64,000 nt of DNA from Mucilaginibacter rubeus (GCF_014643835.1 NZ_BMKD01000011.1:40663-104662); one strand, 5' to 3'. Positions 15,874 through 25,336 are shown, counted from the stretch's first letter. A program made the numbers and translations. The notes: generated from the sequence alone by a model not told the origin.

Positions 15874-18327
15874 ATGAAGCGTATCCACCTCATTGCAGTA
15901 TTCCTGTTTGCAACTGTTTTTTCAAAGGCCCAAACCAACCCACCTACCGATCTCGGCACTATTCAGCAAAACCTTAAAAAACTTGATGTGCTTGGTAGTG
16001 TATTATATGTTGCCGCCCATCCCGATGATGAAAACACCCGCCTGCTGGCTTACCTGGCGCAGGAAAAACATTATCGCACCGGTTACCTGTCGCTCACCCG
16101 TGGCGATGGCGGACAAAACCTGATAGGCAATGAGCAAAGTGAGCTGCTTGGTTTGATCCGTACGCAGGAATTGCTGGCTGCCCGCCGGATTGATGGCGCC
16201 GAACAGTTTTTTACCCGCGCCAATGATTTCGGCTTTTCAAAAGGACCGGAAGAAACGCTAAAGATCTGGGATAAGGAAAAAGTATTGGGCGATGTAGTTT
16301 GGGTGATCCGCAAATTCAGGCCGGATGTGATCATTTGCCGCTTCCCAACAACCGGCGAGGGGGGCCATGGGCATCATACCTCTTCCGCTATATTAGCGCA
16401 GGAAGCTTTTACAGCCGCCGCCGATCCAAACCGTTATCCGGAGCAGTTAAAATATGTAAAACCATGGCAGGCCAAACGCCTGATGTGGAACACTTTTAGT
16501 TTTGGCAACATTAATACTACCTCGGCCGATCAGTTTAAGATCAATGTTGGGGTTTATAATACCATCCTGGGTAAAGGTTATGGTGAAATAGCTGCCGAAA
16601 GCCGTAGCAATCACAAAACGCAGGGTTTTGGTTCGGCCAAACAACGCGGCGAATCATACGAATTTTTTAAAACTATTTTGGGCGATGCCCCGCAAAACGA
16701 CCTCATGGATGGCGTTAATACCACCTGGAAGCGCGTTAAAGATGGCGATGCTATCTCAACGTTAACAGGTGTTATCAGCCGGAATTTTATTAGTGACGCG
16801 CCCGAAAAATCAGTACCGGCATTGGTACAATTGCTGACGAAAGTGGAGAAAATATCGGATAACTACTGGCGCGAACAAAAAACCAAAGAGCTGAACAACC
16901 TGATTACAGCTTGTGCCGGTCTTTGGTTTGAAGCTTACGCAGCCGAGCCAACATATGCTTTGGGCGATAAAATGAGCATACGTGCACAGGTGATCAACAG
17001 GTTTAACTATCGTGTTAAGATAAACAGCATTGATGCTAACGATAGCGCATTAGCATTGCAAAGCAAGGAGATACCATTTAATCAACTGCAAACTTTTGAA
17101 ACTACTGCCGCCGCATCTATGTTAACGCAGCCGTACTGGCTTGCAGCCTCGCACCCCATTGGTGTTTACACTTTGCCCGATAACACCTTGGCCGGCAATC
17201 CCGAAAACCCAGATCTACCCAAAATTACCTTCCAGTTTATCATTGAGGGGAAGCCTATTAATATTGACCGCCGCATAATATATAAATACGTTGACCCGGT
17301 TAGGGGCGAGGTTTATCAGCCTATTGAAATAACGCCGCCGGTAACCGCCAATATCGAAGGCAAGGATTATATCTTCAGCACACAGCAGGTACAAACGGTA
17401 TTGGTAAACCTGAAAAGTTTTACCAAAGCAAATGGAACCATCAGCCTGAAACCTGTTGCCGGTTGGAAAATAAGCCCCGAAAAAATTGACTTCACCGATA
17501 AGGATAAAAATGAGGAATGGTCAGTAGCATTTACGGTTACCCCAACTGATACTAAAACTAAGACTACCGATCTGGAAGCAGTGGTTAACGCTAACGGCCA
17601 ACCATTTTCACTTAGCCTTCGCCGTATCAGGTATGATCACGTACCAGCTATTACCCTATTTCCGCCGGCACAAACAAAGCTTGTTTACCTCGATCTTAAA
17701 CATAACGGCAGAAAAATAGGCTACATTGCCGGTGCCGGCGACCAAATGCCCGAAGCTTTGCGCCAGGTAGGTTATGATGTACATTTGCTAAGTGAAAATG
17801 AGGTGATGAATGGCGATCTTTCGGGTTATGACGCCATAGTAACCGGGGTACGGGCTTACAATGTGAATGAGCGCCTTGCTTATCAGCAGGCAAAACTAAT
17901 GGCTTATGTAAAAAATGGCGGCAACCTGGTAGTGCAATACAACAATAACAATGGTATTGTTGTAAAACAAATAGGCCCGTATCCGTTCACTGTAGTGAAC
18001 AGGAGGGTCACCGACGAAAATGCCGAGGTAACTGTTTTAGATCCTCAAAACCCGGTGTTAAACTATCCTAACAAAATAACCAATGATGATTTCAGCGGCT
18101 GGATCCAGGAGCGCGGATTGTATTTTGTAAGCAATATCGACCCGCAGTACAAACCCATTTTGCAAATGCATGATAAAGCCGAGGAGCCTCTTAACGGATC
18201 ATTAATTGTTGGTGATTATGGCAAAGGCAGGTTTATATACACGTCACTCGCATTTTTCAGGGAATTACCTGCCGGTGTGCCCGGAGCTTACAGGTTGTTC
18301 ATTAACTTGTTGAGCAAGCCAAAGTAA
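15874..18327 (+). CDS. Secreted PIG-L-family (GlcNAc-type) deacetylase
   Basis: 817 residues. Signal peptide (about 1-19, ending FSKAQ). The PIG-L/LmbE zinc deacetylase domain covers about 40-300: AAHPDDENTRLLAYL (H49, D51, D52) holds the metal site and catalytic Asp, and GHGHHTSSAILAQEAF near 165-180 supplies the third ligand and HxxH. The long C-terminal part (about 330-817) looks like beta-sandwich domains followed by a ThuA-like/glutamine-amidotransferase-like fold (YDVHLLSENEVMNGDLSGYDAIVTGVRAYN). Members remove N-acetyl groups from sugars. Its natural glycan is unknown, and no glycan-uptake genes lie next to it. Confidence 0.88.
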   Translation: MKRIHLIAVFLFATVFSKAQTNPPTDLGTIQQNLKKLDVLGSVLYVAAHPDDENTRLLAYLAQEKHYRTGYLSLTRGDGGQNLIGNEQSELLGLIRTQELLAARRIDGAEQFFTRANDFGFSKGPEETLKIWDKEKVLGDVVWVIRKFRPDVIICRFPTTGEGGHGHHTSSAILAQEAFTAAADPNRYPEQLKYVKPWQAKRLMWNTFSFGNINTTSADQFKINVGVYNTILGKGYGEIAAESRSNHKTQGFGSAKQRGESYEFFKTILGDAPQNDLMDGVNTTWKRVKDGDAISTLTGVISRNFISDAPEKSVPALVQLLTKVEKISDNYWREQKTKELNNLITACAGLWFEAYAAEPTYALGDKMSIRAQVINRFNYRVKINSIDANDSALALQSKEIPFNQLQTFETTAAASMLTQPYWLAASHPIGVYTLPDNTLAGNPENPDLPKITFQFIIEGKPINIDRRIIYKYVDPVRGEVYQPIEITPPVTANIEGKDYIFSTQQVQTVLVNLKSFTKANGTISLKPVAGWKISPEKIDFTDKDKNEEWSVAFTVTPTDTKTKTTDLEAVVNANGQPFSLSLRRIRYDHVPAITLFPPAQTKLVYLDLKHNGRKIGYIAGAGDQMPEALRQVGYDVHLLSENEVMNGDLSGYDAIVTGVRAYNVNERLAYQQAKLMAYVKNGGNLVVQYNNNNGIVVKQIGPYPFTVVNRRVTDENAEVTVLDPQNPVLNYPNKITNDDFSGWIQERGLYFVSNIDPQYKPILQMHDKAEEPLNGSLIVGDYGKGRFIYTSLAFFRELPAGVPGAYRLFINLLSKPK

Positions 18328-18888
18328 GCGAATAAATGCGCATTGCCAGGCGAAGATATCAGGATCCTCTGTGAGAGACCCTGATGGAACGTTAAAAAAT
18401 CATGATGACGTATAAAAATAGTTTAGCGATAGTGCCTGGGCCGCGTTAGTGATAGTAGCGGATACCGGCCTTGTGGCTAATGCCTGTGCAGTATGAGCGG
18501 ATAGCGCGGCCGCAGGCAACGCCCATATTTCTGATATTGATCAAAAAAACACATTTAAAAATCAACAACTTACAATAACGAAGACAACCCGACCGGAGGG
18601 AACTCATTAATACCTATATAATTATTAATAATCCCAAACTGTACAAGCAGCCACACAGAACTGCTCTTCTAAGTGGAGATTGCTTCGTACCTCGCTATTA
18701 AGGCTATCTTTATCTTTTCCTTTATTGAACGCGACTATCCGGCAAAAAACACTTTATGTTATCAAAACCGTGTCAATTTCAGCGCGTTAACAATTTTTTA
18801 ATATAAAACTCTTTCAATTACAGTAAATTCTATTTACGTTTGAATTTTTTCTTGATGTAGCTTCAAATAATTTTTTACCCTGAAGCAC
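18328..18888. other. 560-bp gene-free gap between the PIG-L and SNF2 genes
   Basis: No credible reading frame on either strand. It holds the candidate structured RNA at 18434-18517. A further stretch, GAGATTGCTTCGTACCTCGC (18677-18696), resembles a short repeat I associate with Bacteroidota intergenic DNA, and its GCTTCGTACCTC core recurs at 60472-60483. The last 150 bp are AT-rich and probably carry the promoter of the SNF2 gene, though I see no clear -7 box. Confidence 0.6.
18434..18517. ncRNA. Candidate structured RNA element, family not identified
   Basis: A GC-rich island in AT-rich surroundings. GCCTG-GGCCGCG (18434-18445) pairs with CGCGGCC-G-CAGGC (18505-18517): 12 base pairs with one bulged G. 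Inside lie two identical AGCGGATA copies (18457-18464 and 18496-18503), placed as opposing internal-loop strands, then an ATAC/GTAT pair and a small GCC-TTGT-GGC hairpin. Long-stem closure around a duplicated loop motif suggests a selected fold rather than a simple terminator. Similar GCGGATAGC-type intergenic elements in Bacteroidota are a recollection I cannot verify here. The strand of action is not known. Confidence 0.45.
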
Positions 18889-21783
18889 ATGTTACGCGTT
18901 GACAGTTCCAAACCATGCCAAATTATTTATGCCATTGCCAAGCATGACTACCTGTCGTATGTTATTGAGCCTCACATTGTTCAGCTTAACCCCAACGGTG
19001 AATTTTCGTTAACCCATCAGCGTTTATTTTCCAATACCGCCAAAGAATTTTGCGAGTTTTTGGACGAAACTGATATTAGGTTGATCAAATTGTTGGAGGA
19101 GATGGAGCAGGGAAATGTGATCAAAAGGTATTACAAAAAACCAATCCGCCCGTTCGAGTTTTTCTCCAAGATCTTCAATGAGCAGATGTTCGATATGATC
19201 CGCCCAAAACTGGAGAAACGGATAGCTGAAGCGTTGTCATTACTTTGCGGCAAGCAGGTATACCAGATGAGTAAAGAAGGTTATCCGGGCGAACGCAAAC
19301 TTCAGCTGGCTGCCGAGGCGGCATCGGTGTTATTTCATTTCAGGCGCAGTGAAGAAGAGATCAGGTATTTTCCTACCATCAAATACCAGGGTATGCGCAT
19401 CGAGTTCATGTTTAAAAATGCCGAGATAATTTGCAATCACCCGGCCTGGATGCTGCTCGACGATACCTTGTATTATTTTGATAAGGAAATTGAAGGTAAA
19501 AAACTACAGCCCTTCCTGAATAAGCGTTTCATCGCTATACCAAAATCGTCGGAGCAATCATACTTTGAAAAATTTGTGGCCCCGCTTATCGAAAAGCATA
19601 ATGTTTATGCCGAAGGTTTTACCATCAATACCGAAAAGTATGATGCACGCCCCGTGCTTAAGCCCATTTATATTGAAGGCGGCACTTCGCAGTTGCAACT
19701 TTCCTTTAAGTATGCGGGCTATATATTTCCTTATGGCGATGGCAGGCACATTTCTGTGCGGATGGAAAAAACCGGTGATGATTACCTGTTTCACCGTATC
19801 AAGCGTTCAACTACCTGGGAAAAAGGCAAAATGCACCAATTGGAGCAAATGGGGCTTAAAATAGCTTCATCATTGTTCCAAAACCTTGAAGTTGCCGGAC
19901 GCGATGAAGATGACGACCGCTCGTTCTCTGTTTTTGAATGGCTCAATCAGCATCATGATCAGCTTATTGAACAGGGCTTTGAACTGGAACAGCCTGAAGG
20001 GCAAAAACGCTACGTATTTGGCAGCAGTAAAATTGAGCTTGAAGTAACAGAAAATAACGACTGGTTTGATATCAACGCCATGGTGAGCTTCGGCCCCTAC
20101 CGAATCCCTTTTATCCAGTTAAAAAACCATATCCTCAATCATAAAAAGGAATTTACATTACCATCGGGCGAGATAGCCGTGATTCCCGAAAAATGGTTTT
20201 CACAATACGGTAACCTGCTGCACTTTACCGAAGGCAGCAATGAGTTAAAATTACGCCGTCATCATATAGGCCTCGTTACCGATTTGGCCGAAGGCGAAAT
20301 GGCCAGCGTTACCATGACCCGTAAACTGCAAAAGCTAACTAATTTTGATGAGCTGGAGGATGCGCCGATGCCTGTTAATTTTGAAGGTCATTTGAGGCCG
20401 TACCAAAAAGCAGGCTATAACTGGTTCCACTTTTTAAAGCAATACCACTTTGGCGGCTGCCTTGCCGATGATATGGGTTTGGGTAAAACCATCCAAACTT
20501 TATCACTGCTGCAAAAGCACAAGGAAGATACGGAAGAGGCTGGAGGCAAAGCCACTTCGCTGGTGATCATGCCAACCTCGCTGATATATAACTGGCTTAA
20601 TGAGGCCCGCAAATTCGCGCCACAATTGAAACTTATGGTACATACGGGCACTATGCGCTACCGCAGTGCCGAAGTTTTTGCCAATTACGATGTGGTGATC
20701 ACTACCTATGGTATCAGCCGCATTGATATCGAAATGTTTAAAGGCTTCTTTTTTGATTATGTGATCCTGGACGAAAGCCAGAATATCAAAAATCCGTCGT
20801 CGAAATCATACCAGGCGGTTAAACAGCTCAAGTCTCGCTTTAAATTGATCTTGAGCGGTACCCCGGTCGAAAATTCGGTTAACGATTTGTGGACGCAAAT
20901 GTCGTTCATTAATCCTGGTTTATTGGGCGCGCAACAGTTTTTCCAAAACGAGTTTGTGGCGCCGATAGAAAAGAAAAAGGATGAAGATAAGGCCCGCAAA
21001 CTTCAGGCCCTGATTAAGCCTTTTGTGTTACGCCGCACCAAAGAGCAGGTAGCAACAGAATTACCACCCAAAACTGAAAATCTTTTCTACTGCCAGATGA
21101 CAGAAGAGCAGTCGTCGGTTTATGAAGAGGTAAAATCCGAATACCGGAATGAGTTGCTGAAAAGCCTGGAAGATGGCACGTTTGCTAAAACACAGATCCA
21201 GGTACTACAGGGCTTGATCAAGCTAAGACAAATTGCCAACCATCCGATCATGATCGATAAGGATTATGAAGGCGACAGCGGTAAATTTGAAGATGTGGTT
21301 CATACCTTAGGCAACGTGCTTGACGGTGGGCATAAAGTGCTCATATTTTCGCAGTTTGTAAAACAGCTGAGCATTTACCGCGAGCATTTTGAGCGCATTG
21401 GTATTCCTTACGTCTACCTGGACGGCGCTACGCAAAACCGGGGCGACGTGGTTAAACAATTCCAGGAGGATGAAAAAACGCGTGTGTTCCTGATCTCGAT
21501 AAAAGCGGGGGGCGTAGGTCTTAACCTTACCGAAGCCGATTATGTGTTCATCCTCGACCCATGGTGGAACCCGGCTGTTGAGCAGCAAGCCATTGACCGC
21601 ACACATCGTATCGGGCAAACCAAAAACGTTTTCATCTATAAATTCATCACCAAAGATTCGGTTGAAGAAAAGATCCTGGCCCTGCAACAGCGTAAGCTCA
21701 GTCTGTCAAGAGCATTGATCACTACCGAAGAAAGCTTCATTAAATCGCTTACAGCTGAGGATATTAAGGAAATATTGGGGTAA
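18889..21783 (+). CDS. SNF2-family DEAD/DEAH-box helicase
   Basis: 964 residues, an ATP-dependent DNA translocase. The N-terminal 470 residues contain a poorly conserved region including SNF2-associated parts. The helicase core starts near 500 (LRPYQKAGYNWFHFLKQYHFGGCLADDMGLGKTIQTLSLL: Q-like motif and Walker A). Motif II is DESQ in YVILDESQNIKNP near 625, motif III LSGTPVENSVNDLW, and motif VI QAIDRTHRIGQTKNVFIYKF near 903. The Walker B variant DESQ is usual in bacterial SNF2 proteins (DExx type). It likely remodels nucleic-acid-protein complexes. It stands alone, with no restriction or defence genes adjacent, so I make no defence claim. Confidence 0.92.
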   Translation: MLRVDSSKPCQIIYAIAKHDYLSYVIEPHIVQLNPNGEFSLTHQRLFSNTAKEFCEFLDETDIRLIKLLEEMEQGNVIKRYYKKPIRPFEFFSKIFNEQMFDMIRPKLEKRIAEALSLLCGKQVYQMSKEGYPGERKLQLAAEAASVLFHFRRSEEEIRYFPTIKYQGMRIEFMFKNAEIICNHPAWMLLDDTLYYFDKEIEGKKLQPFLNKRFIAIPKSSEQSYFEKFVAPLIEKHNVYAEGFTINTEKYDARPVLKPIYIEGGTSQLQLSFKYAGYIFPYGDGRHISVRMEKTGDDYLFHRIKRSTTWEKGKMHQLEQMGLKIASSLFQNLEVAGRDEDDDRSFSVFEWLNQHHDQLIEQGFELEQPEGQKRYVFGSSKIELEVTENNDWFDINAMVSFGPYRIPFIQLKNHILNHKKEFTLPSGEIAVIPEKWFSQYGNLLHFTEGSNELKLRRHHIGLVTDLAEGEMASVTMTRKLQKLTNFDELEDAPMPVNFEGHLRPYQKAGYNWFHFLKQYHFGGCLADDMGLGKTIQTLSLLQKHKEDTEEAGGKATSLVIMPTSLIYNWLNEARKFAPQLKLMVHTGTMRYRSAEVFANYDVVITTYGISRIDIEMFKGFFFDYVILDESQNIKNPSSKSYQAVKQLKSRFKLILSGTPVENSVNDLWTQMSFINPGLLGAQQFFQNEFVAPIEKKKDEDKARKLQALIKPFVLRRTKEQVATELPPKTENLFYCQMTEEQSSVYEEVKSEYRNELLKSLEDGTFAKTQIQVLQGLIKLRQIANHPIMIDKDYEGDSGKFEDVVHTLGNVLDGGHKVLIFSQFVKQLSIYREHFERIGIPYVYLDGATQNRGDVVKQFQEDEKTRVFLISIKAGGVGLNLTEADYVFILDPWWNPAVEQQAIDRTHRIGQTKNVFIYKFITKDSVEEKILALQQRKLSLSRALITTEESFIKSLTAEDIKEILG

Positions 21784-21926
21784 CCGCCCCCTCCCAAACC
21801 TGTCCCCTGAAGAGAGAGTGCTTTAAACGAAAAAGCGATGAATAATTAATACTCATCGCTTTTTTCGTTCTAATAACACGCTGTTTTTAAAGTCTCACCC
21901 TTCAGGGGGAGATTTAGAGGGGGCTT
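21783..21926. repeat. Intergenic inverted repeat between convergent genes, with bidirectional terminator inside
   Basis: Outer arms CCCCCTCCCAAACCTGTCCC (21786-21805) with CTGAAG beyond, and CTTCAGGGGGAGATTTAGAG with GGGGG beyond (21900-21924), are imperfect reverse complements. They flank a perfect hairpin CGAAAAAGCGATGA / TCATCGCTTTTTTCG (21828-21867), which has T-runs on both strands and can end transcription from both the SNF2 gene and the minus-strand aminotransferase. Confidence 0.65.
21828..21867. terminator. Bidirectional terminator
   Basis: 14-bp arms with A-rich left and T-rich right flanks, lying between two converging genes. Confidence 0.75.
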
Positions 21927-23181
21927 ATTTTAACTTGCTCAACGCCGCTTTAACCCTCGGTATCAGGGCTTGAATTTCGCTCAGCGGGGTAGCACCTACA
22001 GAGGCACGGAACCAGTTCACCTCATCACCTGTACCAAAGGCCGAGAATGGAACAAATGCGGCTCCGGCCTCTTTAATTAAATAAAAGTTAATATCTGCCG
22101 AATCTTTCAATACTTTGCCGTCCGGAGTGGTTTTGCCACTGTAATCTATTTTCAGGGTAAGGTAAATAGCGCCCATAGGTTCAATAGAATCTACGTTTAA
22201 CCCGCTGGTTTTCATCTCCTGGAAACCTTCATGCAGGGCAGTAAGGCTTGCCTGGATCTTTCCTTTTAAGTCATCAAGATAACTGTTTACATCAGCCTCG
22301 TCAGTTAAAAATTTGGCCATAGCCATCTGTTCAGGCTTTGGCGACCAGGCACCCATGTGGCCTACAATGGCTTTCATATTTTCGATAACCAGCTCCGGCC
22401 CGAAACCCCAGCCTACACGTACACCAGTTGCTGCAAAACATTTTGAACCGCCATCAACAAAAATCGTGTAATCTTTTAATTCAGGGCGAAGGGTTACCGG
22501 ATCGTAATGCTTATGCTCGCCAAAAGTTAACTGCGAGTAGATTTGATCGTATAATAAATACAGTGGTTTCTCACCCGCTGCACGGCTCTTGTTTTCGGCA
22601 ATTACAAGGTCGCAGATCTCTTCCAGGTCCTTTTTGCTGAACATAGTACCGGTAGGATTTAAAGGCGAACACAACGCCAGCAAAGCCGCTCCTTTTAAAT
22701 GCGGGCGAATATCATCTGCAGTAGGCATAAAATTATTTTCAGGAGCGGTAGGGATTATCACTGCATCAGCATTCAGCAGATCGCTGTAATGGTTATTGTT
22801 CCATGACGGTGCAGGGAAAACCACTTTTTCGCCGGGGTTAACTACCGCCAAAAATATAGAATAGATCAGCGGGCGCGAACCACCCGAAATCAGGATTTGG
22901 TTGGGTGCATAGTCAAGACCTAAACTTCTTTTCAAAAAGCCACTTACACTCTGGCGCAGATCAAGCATGCCATCAGCAGCCGGGTAGTTGGTTTGATTAT
23001 GATTATAGGCGTCAATAATCTTTTCCTTTAGAGGAGTTGGAATAGGATAAATATTGGAATCGAAATCGCCGATGGTAAGGTTGGCGATATTCTGGCCTTG
23101 TCGTTTTAATTCGTTGATCTCGCCCGCAATCTTGATGATCTCCGAGCCATGCAAATTTTGAGCTAATAAGGAAACACTCAT
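21925..23181 (-). CDS. Pyridoxal-phosphate aminotransferase, class I/II
   Basis: 418 residues, fold type I aminotransferase. The PLP-binding lysine is K247 in FVDGGSKCFAATGVRVGW. The cofactor/substrate arginine lies in WFRASVGATPL near the C-terminus. LCSPLNPTGTMF (about 170-181) is the conserved NPTG segment and YDQIYSQLTF carries the PLP-pyridine Asp and Tyr. It resembles aspartate/aromatic-type aminotransferases, but the substrate is not readable from the sequence. A TAnnTTTG box lies 22 bp upstream of the start (23204-23211 on the minus strand). Confidence 0.9.
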   Translation of the reverse strand: MSVSLLAQNLHGSEIIKIAGEINELKRQGQNIANLTIGDFDSNIYPIPTPLKEKIIDAYNHNQTNYPAADGMLDLRQSVSGFLKRSLGLDYAPNQILISGGSRPLIYSIFLAVVNPGEKVVFPAPSWNNNHYSDLLNADAVIIPTAPENNFMPTADDIRPHLKGAALLALCSPLNPTGTMFSKKDLEEICDLVIAENKSRAAGEKPLYLLYDQIYSQLTFGEHKHYDPVTLRPELKDYTIFVDGGSKCFAATGVRVGWGFGPELVIENMKAIVGHMGAWSPKPEQMAMAKFLTDEADVNSYLDDLKGKIQASLTALHEGFQEMKTSGLNVDSIEPMGAIYLTLKIDYSGKTTPDGKVLKDSADINFYLIKEAGAAFVPFSAFGTGDEVNWFRASVGATPLSEIQALIPRVKAALSKLK

Positions 23182-23203
23182 GGATTTATGTATTTATGAG
23201 CGG

Positions 23204-23211
23204 CAAAGATA
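23204..23211 (-). promoter_or_regulatory. -7 promoter box for the aminotransferase gene
   Basis: TATCTTTG on the minus strand, 22 bp before the start codon. It agrees with TAnnTTTG. The -33 box is not clear. Confidence 0.4.
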
Positions 23212-23220
23212 GCCGATTGA

Positions 23221-23424
23221 GGTGAAAGGCGAAAGGGTATAGGAAGGTAAAAGGATAAAGGCAAAAGGTGAAAGGTTTATTTGAGGGATTACAAAAAGCT
23301 GTATGGCTAAAAGAAAACCTTTTGCCTTTGACCTTTTGCCTTTGACCTTTTGCCTTTAACCTAAAAAGAAAAGGTCAAAAGCAGAAAATAAAACCTTTTG
23401 CCTTTGACCTTTTGCCTTTAACCT
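23221..23424. repeat. Low-complexity intergenic repeat of 14-bp ACCTTTTGCCTTTG units
   Basis: Three tandem units (23317-23358) and two more (23393-23420) of ACCTTTTGCCTTTR lie opposite a purine-rich arm (23221-23276) made of the complementary words AAAGGCAAAAGGTGAAAGG. The whole region can fold back on itself. It separates the desaturase gene from the aminotransferase gene and has no coding character. Confidence 0.7.
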
Positions 23425-23431
23425 TAAAAGC

Positions 23432-24166
23432 TTATAAATATGCTTTGCGCAGTTTAATGATCCGCATCCAGTGCATGAGTTTCATTACGGGGTAAACCGG
23501 GTCTATCTCAAACCATTTGGCGCCAAAATTGGCTTTGTTGGGGTGTTTGTGATGATTATTCTGAAACAGTTCGCCCAGCATTAAAAAATCAAACGGGGTA
23601 GTATTTTTTGATTTATCGCCATTATCAAAATTTTGATAACCATATTTATGACCGCACCAGTTTACAATAGCACCATGAATTGGCCCCATTAAAAAGTGGA
23701 TAGGGATCAGCAGGAACATCCACCATGCGGTAGCAAACTCCACGTAAAATAAAATGTATAAAACACCAAATGAGATGCGTGACACCATTGATGAACCAAT
23801 AAAATCAACAAAACGCCATTCAGGGATATTACCCTTAAAGCGCTCTTCAGGCTCCTTCAGCTTCCTTACATGCAGCCTGTAGCTTTTAGCCGTATATACC
23901 ATCATCTGGAAAACATCCTTAAAAAAATGAGGCGAATGCGGGTCTTTTTCGGTATCGCTATATGCATGGTGTTCGCGGTGCATAATGGCATAAGCTCTTG
24001 GGTTCAGGAACGATGATCCCTGGCAAATATAGGTAAGCAGGTAAAAAGTCCCCTCGTAAAACTTATTGGTTGTGAACATTTTGTGAGACGCGTACCTGTG
24101 CAGAAAGAACGTTTGAAAAAATAGCGACAGAAACCAGTGCGCTATGAAAAATATGATAATAACCAT
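23432..24166 (-). CDS. Acyl-CoA/acyl-lipid desaturase
   Basis: 244 residues. Membrane fatty-acid desaturase with the three His clusters that bind the di-iron centre: HRYASH (H23-H28), HREHH (H63, H66, H67) and NNHHKHPN near 208-215. Hydrophobic helices occupy about 1-20, 40-60 and 125-160. It introduces a double bond into fatty-acyl chains. The length is at the short end for Delta-9-type enzymes but all His boxes are present. It has a TATCTTTG box on the minus strand (24202-24209) about 35 bp before the start. It stands close to the lipid-synthesis genes later in the window but in its own unit. Confidence 0.9.
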   Translation of the reverse strand: MVIIIFFIAHWFLSLFFQTFFLHRYASHKMFTTNKFYEGTFYLLTYICQGSSFLNPRAYAIMHREHHAYSDTEKDPHSPHFFKDVFQMMVYTAKSYRLHVRKLKEPEERFKGNIPEWRFVDFIGSSMVSRISFGVLYILFYVEFATAWWMFLLIPIHFLMGPIHGAIVNWCGHKYGYQNFDNGDKSKNTTPFDFLMLGELFQNNHHKHPNKANFGAKWFEIDPVYPVMKLMHWMRIIKLRKAYL

Positions 24167-24201
24167 TGAATTGTAGAAAATAGACTTATTTATAATCTTT
24201 C

Positions 24202-24209
24202 CAAAGATA
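24202..24209 (-). promoter_or_regulatory. -7 promoter box for the desaturase gene
   Basis: TATCTTTG on the minus strand, 35 bp before the start codon. The upstream -33 position is AT-rich without a clear TTG. Confidence 0.4.
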
Positions 24210-24261
24210 CAATTTAAAGCCTTATAAAGTTTTTAATATGTGAATAATCGTATCAGCCTCA

Positions 24262-24296
24262 ATAAAAAATGCCGTTCCTGGCATAGAAACGGCATT
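24262..24296 (-). terminator. Terminator after the LLM oxidoreductase gene
   Basis: AATGCCGTT (24268-24276) pairs with AACGGCATT (24288-24296). On the minus strand the hairpin is followed by a T-rich run, 25-60 bp beyond the stop codon. Confidence 0.7.
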
Positions 24297-24322
24297 TGCT
24301 AAAAAAAGTTGTTTTACGAGGA

Positions 24323-25336
24323 TTATAATAATTCAAACTGTTCGGCCAATAAGCGGTACGATTCCAGCCTGTCTTCAAAATTTTCGGTAATGGTAACAGC
24401 CATAATTTCATCCACTTCGTAATCATTGGCAAGCCATTTTAACTTCAGCTCAAGCTCAGTTGGCGAGCCGGCAATTACGCGGTACCGGTTATAACGGATG
24501 CGTTCCTGCTCAGCCGGGGTATACTCAACATCTTTTACATCATCATAACTCAACGGAATTATTGGGCCCCCTTTTTCAAACTGTAAAAAACGGTGGTCCA
24601 TAACGGCCTGGTGCTGCCTCACTTTTTCCTCATCTTCAGAACAGAAGATAAATACAGCTACATTGGCCTCTGGCTGTTGCAGGTCATCAGATGGCTGAAA
24701 TCGCTCCTTGTATATTTTAACACTTTCGGGGCCGCCGTTGGGGTTAATAAAATGTGCAAACGAAAAACCCATACCAAAGTGTGCTGCAAATAAACCACTT
24801 TGCCCGCTTGAGCTTAGCAACCACATGTTAGGCACGGTTTTAATCTGCGGGATAGCCCTGATACGCGCCTGTATGGTTCCCGGTTCGTAAGTATCATGAA
24901 AGTAATTCTGCAGATCGGCCAGTTGCTCAACAAAGTCCTGCTCCCTAAACTGGTTTGAAGGGTTAAGCGCGGCTGCGGTGATCCTGTCGGTACCCGGCGC
25001 GCGGCCCATTCCAAGGTCAATCCGGCCGGGGAACAGCGCTTCCAGCATCCGAAAGTTTTCGGCAACTTTTAGTGTACTGTGGTTCGGCATCATAATACCT
25101 CCCGACCCCATGCGCATGTTTTTAGTTTCACCTGCTAAATGGGCTAACAATACCTCGGGTGTTGAACCTGCTATGATACCCATATTATGATGTTCCGAAA
25201 TCCAGAAACGGGTATAGCCAAGGGTATCGGTATATTTTGCCAGTTGTATGGTTTCCTGTATGGCCTGCTCGGCAGTAGCGCCTTTTCTTATCGGCGACTG
25301 GTCAAGCACGCTCAATTTGATCTTATTTGTGCTCAT
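24323..25336 (-). CDS. LLM-class (luciferase-like) flavin-dependent oxidoreductase
   Basis: 337 residues from the chosen start, MSTNKIKLSVLDQSPIRKG. An earlier ATG 24 codons upstream would add a segment (MQCHKSPDINPTC) with no family counterpart, so I reject it. The luciferase-like TIM barrel is clear: RFWISEHHNMGIIAGSTPEVLLAHLA, MRMGSGGIMMPNHSTLKVAENFRMLEALFPGRIDLGMGRAPGTD and LSSSGQSGLFAAHFGMGFSFAHF. These match the subgroup with MsnO8-like / alkanal monooxygenase members. It binds FMN and probably oxidises a small aldehyde, alkane or sulfonate, but no neighbour identifies the substrate. Confidence 0.9.
   Translation of the reverse strand: MSTNKIKLSVLDQSPIRKGATAEQAIQETIQLAKYTDTLGYTRFWISEHHNMGIIAGSTPEVLLAHLAGETKNMRMGSGGIMMPNHSTLKVAENFRMLEALFPGRIDLGMGRAPGTDRITAAALNPSNQFREQDFVEQLADLQNYFHDTYEPGTIQARIRAIPQIKTVPNMWLLSSSGQSGLFAAHFGMGFSFAHFINPNGGPESVKIYKERFQPSDDLQQPEANVAVFIFCSEDEEKVRQHQAVMDHRFLQFEKGGPIIPLSYDDVKDVEYTPAEQERIRYNRYRVIAGSPTELELKLKWLANDYEVDEIMAVTITENFEDRLESYRLLAEQFELL

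Noticed and set aside
18889-21783. SNF2 helicase as part of a defence system
   Set aside because: No nuclease, methylase or other defence gene is adjacent; the neighbours are a deacetylase and an aminotransferase.
23317-23420. CRISPR-like array of short repeats
   Set aside because: Units are 14 bp, directly adjacent with no spacers, and no cas genes are near.
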